Source: an uncultured Methylococcaceae bacterium (lineage in GTDB: Bacteria > Pseudomonadota > Gammaproteobacteria > Methylococcales > Methylomonadaceae). From it: a stretch of DNA of 64,000 nt. The stretch's first letter is position 1. Each line of letters opens with the position of its first letter. Positions 16,953 to 26,469 of the stretch are shown one piece after another. Under the pieces are notes generated by a model. It saw only the letters and a program-made list of their open reading frames with translations. It made no database searches and had not been told where the DNA came from. The position numbers and the translations under genes are program-made. Location: contig CAIVQX010000078.1 of NCBI GenBank assembly GCA_903908165.1, forward strand, positions 1 through 64,000, read 5' to 3'.

Positions 16953-18350
16953 ATGAAAAAAACCATGTACGAAAAAATTTGGGACAGTCACCTTGTCGTT
17001 GATGAAGCTGGTCAAGCGCCATTGCTTTATGTCGATCGTCATTTAATGCATGAGGTAACGAGTCCACAAGCCTTTGAAGGTTTGAGATTATCTGGTCGTA
17101 AAGTGCGGAATCCTCAAAGCATTCTTGCAACAATGGATCATTGCGTACCTACAAAAAATCGTGATCTTCCTATTGCTGATCCGATAGCAAAGAAACAAAT
17201 TGAGACTATGGCTGAAAACTGCCGTGAAAATGGATTAAATCTCTATGATATGAAAAATCCGAATAACGGTGTTATTCATGTTGTCGTTCCTGAGCATGGA
17301 TTTGTGCATCCAGGTATGGTGGTTGTCTGCGGAGATAGTCACACAGCCACACATGGAGCTTTTGGTGCACTTGCATTCGGTATTGGTACATCTGAAGTAG
17401 AGCATGTCATGGCTACACAAACTTTACCTCAGAAAAAATCTAAAACAATGCAGGTAGTAGTGAATGGTGAATTATCCAAATATGCTTCTGCAAAAGATAT
17501 TGCTTTGGCAATTACCGGAAAAATTGGTACTGCGGGTGGAACTGGTTATGTAATTGAATATACCGGTTCGGCGATTAAAGATCTTTCAATGGAAGGACGA
17601 ATGACCCTTTGCAATATGGCCATTGAAGCGGGGGCAAGAGCTGGCTTGGTTGCACCGGATGAAAAAACTTATGAATATCTTAAAGGACGTGAGTTTGCAC
17701 CATCTAGTCAATATTGGGATCAGGCTTTGGCTTATTGGAAAAGCTTGGTTAGTGATGAGGGTGCAGAATTTGATGCCACTATAACATTGACAGCGGCTGA
17801 TATTGCGCCACAAGTATCTTGGGGAACCTCTCCAGAACAGGTTATTGGTGTTGACGGTTGTGTGCCTGCTCCGGAAAGTTTTGCAGATGAAATAAAACGT
17901 AAAGCATGTGAAAGTGCTTTGGCTTATATGGGGTTGAAGCCTAACACTAAAATAACCGATATTCCGGTCGATCTTGTATTTATAGGATCCTGTACTAATG
18001 GACGTATTGAAGATTTCCGAATAGCTGCTCAAGTAGCAAAAGGTACCAAGGTTGCCAAAGGCGTTATTGCAATTGCAGTGCCCGGTTCTTATCATGTTAA
18101 GCAACAGGCTGAAGATGAAGGTTTAGATAAAATATTTATTGATGCAGGCTGGGAGTGGCGGGATCCGGGTTGTTCAATGTGTTTGGCAATGAATGGTGAT
18201 GAATTGACCAAAGGTCAGCGTAGTGCATCAACTTCAAATCGTAATTTTGAGGGTAGGCAAGGTAAAGGTGGTCGTACGCATCTGGTTTCGCCTGCAATGG
18301 CAGCTGCAGCCGCTTCTGCCGGCCATTTTGTCGACATTCGTAACCTTTAA
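16953..18350 (+). CDS. leuC: 3-isopropylmalate/(R)-2-methylmalate dehydratase large subunit
   Basis: This is the aconitase-family isomerase large subunit, 465 residues from the ATG at 16953. With that start, the three Fe-S ligands fall at Cys347 ([10 protein letters not shown]) and Cys407 and Cys410 ([11 protein letters not shown]), exactly the usual numbering. That decides against the TTG at 16941. The enzyme isomerises 2-isopropylmalate, and in many bacteria also citramalate. leuD follows after 23 bases and a citramalate synthase is next, so a dual leucine/isoleucine role is likely. leuA and leuB are absent from the window. Confidence 0.97.
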   Translation: MKKTMYEKIWDSHLVVDEAGQAPLLYVDRHLMHEVTSPQAFEGLRLSGRKVRNPQSILATMDHCVPTKNRDLPIADPIAKKQIETMAENCRENGLNLYDMKNPNNGVIHVVVPEHGFVHPGMVVVCGDSHTATHGAFGALAFGIGTSEVEHVMATQTLPQKKSKTMQVVVNGELSKYASAKDIALAITGKIGTAGGTGYVIEYTGSAIKDLSMEGRMTLCNMAIEAGARAGLVAPDEKTYEYLKGREFAPSSQYWDQALAYWKSLVSDEGAEFDATITLTAADIAPQVSWGTSPEQVIGVDGCVPAPESFADEIKRKACESALAYMGLKPNTKITDIPVDLVFIGSCTNGRIEDFRIAAQVAKGTKVAKGVIAIAVPGSYHVKQQAEDEGLDKIFIDAGWEWRDPGCSMCLAMNGDELTKGQRSASTSNRNFEGRQGKGGRTHLVSPAMAAAAASAGHFVDIRNL

Positions 18351-18373
18351 CAGATAAGTAGATCGGAAAAATT

Positions 18374-18985
18374 ATGGAACCTTATAAAAAACATGAAAGT
18401 ATCGCTGCTTTGATGGATCGTAGTAATGTGGATACTGATCAAATTATACCCAAGCAGTTTTTGAAAAAAGTAGAACGCAGTGGTTTTGGTGTACACCTAT
18501 TTCATGATTGGCGATTTAATGATAACGGAACTGATAATGAAGCATTTGAGCTGAACAAGCCAGCTTTCAAAGGTGCAAAAATTTTGGTCGCGGGAGATAA
18601 TTTTGGTTGTGGTTCATCCCGTGAACATGCGCCTTGGGCAATTGCTGATTATGGTTTCAATACCATCATTTCGACCAGTTATGCAGATATTTTTTATAAC
18701 AATTGTTTTAAAAATGGAATTCTGGCGATAAAAGTCGATAAAGATCAATTGGCCAGTTTGATGGCAGAGATAAATGCCAATGAAGGCGTTCGTTTTGTTA
18801 TTGATTTAGAAAATCAAAAGGTTATCACTCCTGCTGGCAATGGTTTTACATTTGATATCGATCCATTCCGTAAAGGCAATCTAATAAGCGGTTTAGATGA
18901 TATTGGTTTGACATTGAAGCATGTAGATAAGATAACTGCTTACGAAACTCGACACAAGCAAACTTATCCGTGGCTTTGGGTTTAA
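18374..18985 (+). CDS. leuD: 3-isopropylmalate/(R)-2-methylmalate dehydratase small subunit
   Basis: The 203-residue swivelling domain partner of LeuC carries the signatures RSNVDTDQIIPKQFL near the N-terminus and GDNFGCGSSREHAPWAI, which forms the substrate-binding loop. The length is normal for LeuD. It is co-directional with leuC (23-base gap) and followed by cimA after 153 bases. The complex would be cytosolic and iron-sulfur dependent through LeuC. Confidence 0.97.
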   Translation: MEPYKKHESIAALMDRSNVDTDQIIPKQFLKKVERSGFGVHLFHDWRFNDNGTDNEAFELNKPAFKGAKILVAGDNFGCGSSREHAPWAIADYGFNTIISTSYADIFYNNCFKNGILAIKVDKDQLASLMAEINANEGVRFVIDLENQKVITPAGNGFTFDIDPFRKGNLISGLDDIGLTLKHVDKITAYETRHKQTYPWLWV

Positions 18986-19138
18986 GGATTTTATTGAGTG
19001 ATATAAAGACGGAAAAAGAAGTTTTAATAATCTCTAGAGTGCGTTTCATTTTATGTCTGAAACTAAGTATTAAAATCATCAAAAGTAGCTTTTTTCGCTA
19101 AAAACAAATTCTTAATTAGAAAATACAGGCTAAAAAGT

Positions 19139-20701
19139 ATGTCCACAGATTCAAGAACCATACAACTGATGGACACTACTTTGCGTGATGGCGAGCAAAC
19201 ACAAGGTGTATCTTTTACCCCAACTGAAAAAGTTAATATTGCTAAGTTTTTATTAAATTCCTTACGAGTTGATCGGATTGAGGTTGCTTCTGCACGTGTT
19301 TCTCACGGCGAAAAGGAAGCGGTTACTAATATTAATGAATGGGCCAAACAAGAAGGTTTTGATGGCTGCGTTGAAGTTCTTGGATTTGTTGATCACACCA
19401 AAAGCGTTGATTGGATTCTGGAAACAGGTGGTAGTGTAATCAATTTACTTACTAAAGGTAGCGAAAAACATTGCCGGGAACAATTAGGAAAAACACTTCT
19501 TCAACATACTAAGGATATTATAGAGACAGTAAAGTATGCTTTAGAGAAAGGCCTTAGGGTTAATGTGTACTTAGAAGATTGGTCGAATGGTTATCAAAAT
19601 AGTCCAGACTATGTTTATGGATTAATGGATAATTTACGCCATATTGGCATTAATCATTTTATGTTGCCTGACACGCTTGGGGTCCTGTCGCCCGATGAGG
19701 TTTTCAATAATTTAAGTGATATGTGTTATCGCTATCCTGAGCTTGAATTCGATTTCCATCCGCATAATGATTATGGCTTGGCAACTGCTAATGTAATGGC
19801 TGCCGTTAGAGCTGGTGTCAATTCTATACATTGTACTGTTAATTGTTTGGGTGAGCGCGCAGGTAATGCTTCATTAGCCGAGGTTGCAGTTGTATTGCGC
19901 GATAAAATGAATATGCAACTATCTATTAATGAGGGTTATATCGTAAGAATTAGTAATATGGTTGAAAGCTTTTCTGGTAAGCGTGTTGCTGCTAATGCGC
20001 CAATTGTTGGCGCTGATGTTTTTACCCAAACGGCAGGTATTCATGCTGATGGGGACCAAAAAGGTGGGTTATACAAGACCAAATTGGGTCCTGAGCGTTT
20101 TTCTCGTATACGTAGCTATGCGCTGGGCAAGATGAGTGGTAAGGCTTCGTTGAAAAAAAATCTGGAGCTTTTGGAGCTTGATCTTTCGGAAGAGAATCAG
20201 AAAAAAGTGTTGGAGCGAATTGTTAATCTCGGGGACTCAAAACAGACTATCACTACAGATGATTTGCCTTTTATTATTGCTGATGTTTTGGAAAGTAAAA
20301 ACTATCAACATATCAAGTTATTAAATTGTTCTATTACGAGCGGGCTTGATTTAGAGTCGACGGCGAGTATAAGGGTTAATGTTAATAGCAATAAGCATAT
20401 TGCCTCAGGTTCTGGTAATGGTGGCTTTGATGCTTTTGTTGATGCTATTAATAAGGTGATGAGCTGTCATAATTATACGTTGCCAGGATTGGTTGATTAC
20501 GAGGTGAGGATTCCTAAGGGTGGTCATGCCAGTGCTTTAACCGAATGTGTTATTACTTGGGATTGTAGTGGTGAGTTACGTAAAACGCGAGCTGTACATT
20601 CTAATCAGGTATTTGCTGGGGTTTTAGCGGCGCTTAAAATTATTAATATGCAGTTACACGATCTCGATTTGAATTCACGAATAAATGAAATTAAATCGTA
20701 A
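19139..20701 (+). CDS. cimA: (R)-citramalate synthase, Leptospira CimA type
   Basis: The enzyme condenses pyruvate with acetyl-CoA to citramalate, the first step of threonine-independent isoleucine synthesis. The 520 residues open with LMDTTLRDGEQTQGVSF (Arg16, Asp17), and the metal-binding FHPHNDYGLA follows. The pocket residues reported for Leptospira CimA, Leu81 (VLGFVD), Leu104 (NLLTKG) and Tyr144 (NVYLEDWSNG), fall at exactly the same numbers here, favouring pyruvate over ketoisovalerate. The last 120 or so residues form the LeuA regulatory domain, where isoleucine would act. It follows leuCD, which would process its product. A plain 2-isopropylmalate synthase is the alternative but is less likely given the pocket. 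Confidence 0.9.
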   Translation: MSTDSRTIQLMDTTLRDGEQTQGVSFTPTEKVNIAKFLLNSLRVDRIEVASARVSHGEKEAVTNINEWAKQEGFDGCVEVLGFVDHTKSVDWILETGGSVINLLTKGSEKHCREQLGKTLLQHTKDIIETVKYALEKGLRVNVYLEDWSNGYQNSPDYVYGLMDNLRHIGINHFMLPDTLGVLSPDEVFNNLSDMCYRYPELEFDFHPHNDYGLATANVMAAVRAGVNSIHCTVNCLGERAGNASLAEVAVVLRDKMNMQLSINEGYIVRISNMVESFSGKRVAANAPIVGADVFTQTAGIHADGDQKGGLYKTKLGPERFSRIRSYALGKMSGKASLKKNLELLELDLSEENQKKVLERIVNLGDSKQTITTDDLPFIIADVLESKNYQHIKLLNCSITSGLDLESTASIRVNVNSNKHIASGSGNGGFDAFVDAINKVMSCHNYTLPGLVDYEVRIPKGGHASALTECVITWDCSGELRKTRAVHSNQVFAGVLAALKIINMQLHDLDLNSRINEIKS

Positions 20702-20804
20702 ATGTAAGTTTTTTGTTTTAGTAACTATGCCCATTCTGTTTTCTTCATCGGCTTTGTAGACCATACTACGAAATATAACTGCATTTAAATGAGAGATTTT
20801 GGTG

Positions 20805-21359
20805 ATGAGTAAGCAAAAGTTATCATTGCAAGAACAGCTTTTAAAGTCTGGTTTAGTGAGTTCTGCTCAAGCCAAAAGTGTCAAATCTGACAAGCGTAAA
20901 CAAGTTCAACAGCAACGTAATAATAATGTCATCGTAGTTGATGAAGCAAAAGAATTGGTTAAAAAGGCACAAGCAGAAAAGATTCTTAGGGATAGAGAGT
21001 TAAATCAATTAAGGGTTCAGCATGAAGAGCAAAAGCATTTGTTTGCACAAGTTAAACAAATAATTGAACTTAATAAATTACCAAAAGACTCCGATGGGTT
21101 GGCCTATCATTTCACAGATAATAATAAAATAAAAACGCTATATGTATCTGAAACAATGCGCGAACAAATTATTCGAGGTAAGTTGGCTATTGTAAGACTT
21201 GGTGACGGTTATGAAGTTGTTTTATCTAATGTAGCAGAAAAAATAAGTTTACGTCATATCGCGAGTGTTATTGTAGATAATGAACAGGCTGTTGCGGATG
21301 TAGTGAAAGAAGATGATCCTTATGCGAACTATCAAATTCCAGATGATATGATTTGGTAA
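20805..21359 (+). CDS. DUF2058 protein (YaiL-like)
   Basis: This 184-residue protein resembles Escherichia coli YaiL. It opens LSLQEQLLKSGLVSSAQAK, continues with a basic coiled-coil segment, then QVKQIIELNKLP, a YHFTDNNKIKTLYV block and the C-terminal DDPYANYQIPDDMIW. The family is described as nucleic-acid associated, but no activity is established. The ATG at 20805 is used because GAGAG (20791-20795) is correctly spaced, whereas the TTG and GTG just upstream are not. A bidirectional terminator separates it from dsbA. Confidence 0.9.
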   Translation: MSKQKLSLQEQLLKSGLVSSAQAKSVKSDKRKQVQQQRNNNVIVVDEAKELVKKAQAEKILRDRELNQLRVQHEEQKHLFAQVKQIIELNKLPKDSDGLAYHFTDNNKIKTLYVSETMREQIIRGKLAIVRLGDGYEVVLSNVAEKISLRHIASVIVDNEQAVADVVKEDDPYANYQIPDDMIW

Positions 21360-21371
21360 CAAGTTTAAGTG

Positions 21372-21412
21372 AAAAAGGGAGCAGGATCTTATTAATCCAG
21401 CTCCCTTTTTTG
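21372..21412. terminator. Bidirectional terminator between DUF2058 gene and dsbA
   Basis: AAAAAGGGAGC (21372-21382) pairs with GCTCCCTTTTT (21400-21410), and GGAT/ATCC pairs inside. A-run and T-run on the two flanks allow termination of both convergent genes. Confidence 0.85.
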
Positions 21413-21415
21413 AAG

Positions 21416-22024
21416 TTATTTTTTTGTGCTTTCTTGTTTAATGAGTTGATTCATCACTTCAATCATCTTTTCATGAGATCCAGCTAATGTACCATTAGTT
21501 TTGTATTTGCCATTGATAATGATGGCAGGAACACCTGTTATGCCATAGCGAGCGGCCATTAGAGGGGCTTGACGCATTTTTGAATCAACCACAAAAGAAT
21601 TATAGGCTTCTTTGAATTGCGTTTCATTCACTCCATGAGCAATAAAAAACTTGGATAAGGCCTCTTCGGTATCCAAGCTTTCTTTCTTATTTTGTATTGC
21701 ATCAAATAGATCTGCATGTACTTTATCAACAATACCTAATGCTTCGGCTGTGTAATAGGCTTTAGCATGTTTGCTCCAAAGTTCATTAAATGCAGCAGGT
21801 TGGCGGATAAATTCAACATTTTTAGGTAGATTCTTTGACCAATTGTCGAGTAACGGCTCAAAACTATAACAATGTGGGCAGCCGTACCAAAAAAACTCAA
21901 TAACTTCAATTTTATCAGGATGTTGAGTGGGTTGAGCGGGTGATATTATTTCATAACCTTTTGGGTCTGCTCGTAAAAAAGAAGAAAATAATAACAGTGT
22001 AATTGGTAAAATCTTTTTAAGCAT
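21416..22024 (-). CDS. dsbA: Thiol:disulfide interchange protein DsbA
   Basis: This is a 202-residue periplasmic oxidase with a signal peptide (MLKKILPITLLLFSSFLRA) and a thioredoxin fold. The redox motif is CPHC (Cys49, Cys52) in FFWYGCPHCYSFEP, and the cis-proline loop is TGVPAIIING. It would introduce disulfides into exported proteins. Its place beside cytochrome c4 and engB is the standard gammaproteobacterial order. The gene ends just inside the shared terminator. Confidence 0.95.
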   Translation of the reverse strand: MLKKILPITLLLFSSFLRADPKGYEIISPAQPTQHPDKIEVIEFFWYGCPHCYSFEPLLDNWSKNLPKNVEFIRQPAAFNELWSKHAKAYYTAEALGIVDKVHADLFDAIQNKKESLDTEEALSKFFIAHGVNETQFKEAYNSFVVDSKMRQAPLMAARYGITGVPAIIINGKYKTNGTLAGSHEKMIEVMNQLIKQESTKK

Positions 22025-22095
22025 GGTTTAGTCCTTAATTAAGCATGTATTAGGAATAAAAAATAATAGGAAAGCCAGATACTGTAAATGAAGTC

Positions 22096-22764
22096 TTATT
22101 TCATCATTGAAATTCGATAAGACAATGCTTTTATTTCTTCATCAGTCATTTTTTTAGCAATCATATACATCATGTTTTCTGGATTATTAGTGCGAGCCCC
22201 AGATTTAAAATCAGTGAGAGTTTGTATCAAATAATCGGCGTGTTGAGATTTTAAGGCCGGAAATCCTGCTGGTTTGTTCCCTTCACCAAAAGGACCATGG
22301 CAAGCAATACAGGCGGATACTTCTCTGGTTAAATCACCGTTACGATATAAATCGGCCCCTTGAGCAATAATAGTTTGAATATCGTCTTTACTGTTTGATT
22401 TTTTATCTTCATCCTCATCGTCCTGATCTAGAATTGGCAATTCATTTGATGATATTTTTTGCTCAGCATAGTAATTTGCGATATCAGTTATATCTTCATC
22501 ACTTAGGCCCGAAGCGATAGCTGACATCATGGGGTTTTTTCGGGCGCCGCTTTTAAATGCATGTAATTGTTTTATCAGGTAGGAAGAATGTTGCTCTGCA
22601 AGCTTTGGAAATGTTGATATTACGCTGTTACCATTTTCACCGTGACAACTGATACATGCCTCCGATTTTTCTTTTCCTGCGTTAATAGAGTCTTCTGCAT
22701 GTAAAATAGCTGTAGTGCTGGTAAAAGCCAGGGCTATTGAAAGTGCCAACAGTTTTTTTGTCAT
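22096..22764 (-). CDS. Diheme cytochrome c4
   Basis: A 222-residue exported electron carrier has two CxxCH heme sites, CISCH (Cys37, Cys40, His41) and CIACH (Cys152, Cys155, His156), each in a repeated cytochrome c domain, the usual c4 arrangement. The Met at 22764 begins a clean signal peptide (MTKKLLALSIALAFTSTTAILHA) and has AAGGGGAA upstream, so the in-frame Met 10 codons earlier is rejected. The linker between the domains (about residues 113-128, DQDDEDEDKKSNSKDD) is unusually acidic and longer than I expect for c4. It is divergent from engB. Confidence 0.93.
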   Translation of the reverse strand: MTKKLLALSIALAFTSTTAILHAEDSINAGKEKSEACISCHGENGNSVISTFPKLAEQHSSYLIKQLHAFKSGARKNPMMSAIASGLSDEDITDIANYYAEQKISSNELPILDQDDEDEDKKSNSKDDIQTIIAQGADLYRNGDLTREVSACIACHGPFGEGNKPAGFPALKSQHADYLIQTLTDFKSGARTNNPENMMYMIAKKMTDEEIKALSYRISMMK

Positions 22765-22879
22765 TGAATTCCCCTTTGGAATAAATTTAGTCATGTTACG
22801 AAAGCCTTTTAATGTATCAGTGACGGCTATTTTCTGTAGCCAGATTCTACCCTAATTAGTAAGCTTAAGCGAGGCAACG

Positions 22880-23503
22880 ATGAACCCAGTTTATCATCAA
22901 GCAAAATTTATAAACAGTTCTCCTGATCTAAAACATACGCCTGAAGATCAGGGAAGAGAAGTAGCATTCGCGGGACGTTCAAATGCAGGAAAATCAAGCG
23001 CAATTAATACGTTAACGCGACAAAATGGATTAGCCAGAATCAGTAAAACTCCTGGTAGAACGCAGATGCTTAATTTCTTTGAAATAAATGATCAACAAAG
23101 ATTTGTAGATTTACCTGGCTATGGTTATGCCAAGGTGCCGGTCGCGGTGAAAAAAAAATGGCATGAATTAATGGAAAAGTATTTAACCAGACGTAAATCA
23201 TTGTGTGCAATTATATTGGTTATGGATGTCCGTCATCCGTTAACTGAGTTTGATTTGCAGATGGTTGAATGGTGTCAGCATACCGGATTAGCATTACATA
23301 TATTGTTAACTAAAGCCGATAAATTGACTTATGGGGCAGCGAAAAACACTTTATTGCAAGTTCAAAAAGAGCTTAATAATAGTAATTTTCCGTTGACGAT
23401 ACAGTTGTTTTCAGCACTAAAAAAGACAGGTGTTGATGAAGTGCATCAAGCGCTAGATAATCTTTTTGGCCAAGTTGTAACGATAGACTCAGAGTTGGAA
23501 TAA
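22880..23503 (+). CDS. engB: Ribosome biogenesis GTPase EngB/YihA
   Basis: This 207-residue small GTPase is needed for large ribosomal subunit maturation. G1 is GRSNAGKSS (residues 32-40), the G2 threonine is in TPGRTQ, G3 is DLPGYGYAKV and G4 is TKADK. The start has GAGG 5 bases before the ATG. It converges with polA and diverges from cytochrome c4, a recognisable gammaproteobacterial context. Confidence 0.96.
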   Translation: MNPVYHQAKFINSSPDLKHTPEDQGREVAFAGRSNAGKSSAINTLTRQNGLARISKTPGRTQMLNFFEINDQQRFVDLPGYGYAKVPVAVKKKWHELMEKYLTRRKSLCAIILVMDVRHPLTEFDLQMVEWCQHTGLALHILLTKADKLTYGAAKNTLLQVQKELNNSNFPLTIQLFSALKKTGVDEVHQALDNLFGQVVTIDSELE

Positions 23504-23628
23504 AATATAAAAGAAAGCAAATTCAGAGACTAGATAATTATTTAAATATGCAAGGGACGTTATTAATTGATAAAGAAAAGGTATACATTTAAAGAGGAAG
23601 TATATATAAGATTATATTTATAGGTAGT

Positions 23629-26343
23629 TTAGTGTGCTTCGTCCCAATTATTGCCTGTACCAATATCAACAATTAGGGGGACGTTAAGATTAGCTGCAGT
23701 GCACATAATATCTCTAATGATAACGGTATATTGATCGACTTTATTTTCTGCAACTTCAAATACTAGTTCATCATGAACTTGCATAATCATTTTTGCATCT
23801 GGTTCATCTGTTAATAACCAATGGTCAACATTAATCATTGCCCGTTTAATAATATCTGCTGCAGTCCCTTGCATGGGTGCATTAATTGCTGTTCGTTCGG
23901 CATATTGGCGACGAGCTGCATTACGTGACTTTATTTCCGGTAAATATAAACGACGACCAAATAGAGTTTCAATATAACCTTGTTCACGAGCTTGATTTCT
24001 AATGTTGTCCATATAGTTTTTAACACCCGGATAGCGTGTAAAATATAAGTCTATATATGATTGAGCCTGACTTCGTGATAGGCCTAGTTGCTGTGCTAGA
24101 CCAAATGAAGACATACCGTAAATCAGTCCAAAATTAATAGCTTTTGCAGACCGACGCAAATCAGTAGTTACCTTATCTAGCTCAACCCCAAATACTTCTG
24201 CTGCTGTGGCTTTGTGGATATCTTCACCACCACTAAAGGCTTTAAGTAAGCCTGCATCAGCCGATAAATGCGCCATTATCCGTAATTCAATTTGTGAATA
24301 ATCAGCAGCTACTATCTTATAGTTTTGTGGGGCAATAAAGGCTTGTCTTATTTTACGACCTTCTTCACTGCGAATAGGTATGTTTTGTAAGTTGGGATTG
24401 GAAGAAGATAATCTGCCGGTAGCAGTAACTGCTTGATGATAAGAGGTATGTATGCGTCCTGTTATAGTATCAACTTGTTGTGGAAGTTTATCGGTATAAG
24501 TCGATTTTAATTTACTTAGGCTACGGTAATCAAGAATGAGTTTGGGTAAAGGATAATCAACAGCGAGTTCCTGAAGTACTGATTCTTCTGTTGATGGCTG
24601 ACCCTTGGGTGTTTTTTTTAGAACAGGTAGTTTTAATTGATCATAGAGAATATCTTGAATTTGTTTGGGAGAGCTTAGATTAAAAGTATGTCCAGCAAGA
24701 TCATGAGCTTGCAGTTCAAGGGCAATGATATGATTGGCCAGTTCCAAGCTTTGTAAGGATAGCATGTCTGTATCAATAAGCACGCCATTGTGTTCAATGC
24801 GAGTAAGCACACCGATGAGTGGTATTTCTATTTCGGTATATAGTTTAAGTAAGGTTGGGTGCTGGTGAAGTTTAGCCATTATTGTTTGATGCAGTTGTAA
24901 GGTGATATCTGCATCTTCAGCGGCATAGGATGCCGCTTGTTCAATGGGAACTTCCTGAAATGGAATTTGTTTGACGCCTTTACCGGTGACATCTTCATAA
25001 TGAATGGTTGTGATGCCCAGATATTCTTTAGCTAGATCATCCATATTATGTTTGGTAGCTGTACTGTTTAATACATAAGATTCCAGCATGGTATCGTGGG
25101 CCACACCTCTTAGTGTAATGCCATGATTGGAGAGCACATGAGCATCATATTTGAGGTTCTGTCCTAGTTTGGGTTTTTGTGAGTTTTCCAGTAACGGGCG
25201 CAGTTTTTCTAAAGTTTCTAAGCGATCAAGTTGATCGGGTACGCCATTATATTGATGGGCTAAAGGGATATAAGCAGCTTTGCCAGGAGTAACTGAAAAA
25301 GAAACGCCTACAATTTGTGCTTTATTGTAATCAAGGCTAGTGGTTTCTGTGTCGAAAGCAAATACATCATTAGTTTCAAGTAGTTCAATCCATTGATTAA
25401 GTTGTTGATGTGTGAGTATAGTGTCATAGGTGGAGTTAATAATCGCTGGTTTATCTTCGATTATTACTACTTCATTGTCTAAGTGGTTATCTAATGTTTT
25501 AAACCATGAGAGAAAGCCGAGCGTGGCCAAAAGGGTTTTCAATTCGTCAATATTTATGGGAGATCGTCTTAGATCTTTCATTTCATAAGGTAAATTAAGA
25601 TCACATTTGATTGTGGTCAGTTGTTTGGCTAATGGAAGTTGATGCAGTCCGTCACGGAGACTTTCACCAATTTTACCCGTGATTTTATCGGCATTAGCTA
25701 CCAGATTTTCCAAGGTTTGATATTGTTCTAACCATTTCGCAGCAGTTTTAGGACCTACTTTAGCTATACCAGGAATATTGTCGCTGCTATCACCCATTAA
25801 TGCCAGATAATCGACTATCTGATTTGGTTTTACACCAAATTTATCGACGACACCTTGAATATCCAAGCGTGTATTGGACATAGTGTTTTCTAGAATTATA
25901 TTATCTGTGACCAATTGGGCCATATCTTTATCGCCGGTGGAAATAATCACTTTGAAGCCTTGTTTTTCTGCAAGTTGCGCCAGAGCACCCAAGACATCAT
26001 CAGCTTCTACACCAGACTGCATAATTAAAGGTAAGCCCATGGCGCGAATTAATTCATGCAGGGGTTTTATTTGAATGCGAAGGTCATCAGGCATTGGGGG
26101 TCTGTGAGCCTTGTATTGATCATACAGATCATTGCGAAAGGTTTTTCCGGGGGAATCAAAAACAACGGTGATGTACTCACTATGATAGTCCGTAATTAAT
26201 TTTCGCAACATGTTGGATACGCCATATATTGCATTGGTGGGTTCACCCTGAGGATTCGTTAGAGGGGGAATGGCATGATATGCACGAAACAAAAAGGATG
26301 AACCGTCGACTAGAATTAGACTTTTTTTTGTTGGTTCTGACAT
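23629..26343 (-). CDS. polA: DNA polymerase I
   Basis: A 904-residue polymerase with all three activities visible. An N-terminal 5-prime flap nuclease opens SLILVDGSSFLFRAYHAIPPL and has DKDMAQLV and MGDSSDNIPG. A 3-prime exonuclease has an intact FAFDTETTSLD motif. The polymerase domain has motif A (VAADYSQIELR), motif B (RRSAKAINFGLIYGMS) and motif C (MQVHDELVFEV). The frame could start 12 codons earlier at 26379; neither start has a good ribosome-binding site, and the later Met matches family N-termini. It functions in repair and Okazaki fragment processing. Confidence 0.97.
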   Translation of the reverse strand: MSEPTKKSLILVDGSSFLFRAYHAIPPLTNPQGEPTNAIYGVSNMLRKLITDYHSEYITVVFDSPGKTFRNDLYDQYKAHRPPMPDDLRIQIKPLHELIRAMGLPLIMQSGVEADDVLGALAQLAEKQGFKVIISTGDKDMAQLVTDNIILENTMSNTRLDIQGVVDKFGVKPNQIVDYLALMGDSSDNIPGIAKVGPKTAAKWLEQYQTLENLVANADKITGKIGESLRDGLHQLPLAKQLTTIKCDLNLPYEMKDLRRSPINIDELKTLLATLGFLSWFKTLDNHLDNEVVIIEDKPAIINSTYDTILTHQQLNQWIELLETNDVFAFDTETTSLDYNKAQIVGVSFSVTPGKAAYIPLAHQYNGVPDQLDRLETLEKLRPLLENSQKPKLGQNLKYDAHVLSNHGITLRGVAHDTMLESYVLNSTATKHNMDDLAKEYLGITTIHYEDVTGKGVKQIPFQEVPIEQAASYAAEDADITLQLHQTIMAKLHQHPTLLKLYTEIEIPLIGVLTRIEHNGVLIDTDMLSLQSLELANHIIALELQAHDLAGHTFNLSSPKQIQDILYDQLKLPVLKKTPKGQPSTEESVLQELAVDYPLPKLILDYRSLSKLKSTYTDKLPQQVDTITGRIHTSYHQAVTATGRLSSSNPNLQNIPIRSEEGRKIRQAFIAPQNYKIVAADYSQIELRIMAHLSADAGLLKAFSGGEDIHKATAAEVFGVELDKVTTDLRRSAKAINFGLIYGMSSFGLAQQLGLSRSQAQSYIDLYFTRYPGVKNYMDNIRNQAREQGYIETLFGRRLYLPEIKSRNAARRQYAERTAINAPMQGTAADIIKRAMINVDHWLLTDEPDAKMIMQVHDELVFEVAENKVDQYTVIIRDIMCTAANLNVPLIVDIGTGNNWDEAH

Positions 26344-26469
26344 AGGAAGGGTCGCTGCAAGTTGAAGGCCGAATGGCATATATTATCGTGTCCAGTGGAT
26401 TTGTCGTAGGTTTAATAACGGTTTCAAGTTTAGTTAAACGGATTTGTTGGTGTTACCTCTTAATTTAGA

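Noticed and set aside
17586-18104. Minus-strand frame of 172 codons inside leuC
   Set aside because: Antisense to conserved leuC residues including Cys347; Cys/Ser/Phe-rich translation typical of a shadow.
23504-23628. Spot 42 or ErsA-like small RNA between polA and engB
   Set aside because: This is the classical location, but the interval is AT-rich with no matching core and no terminator hairpin.
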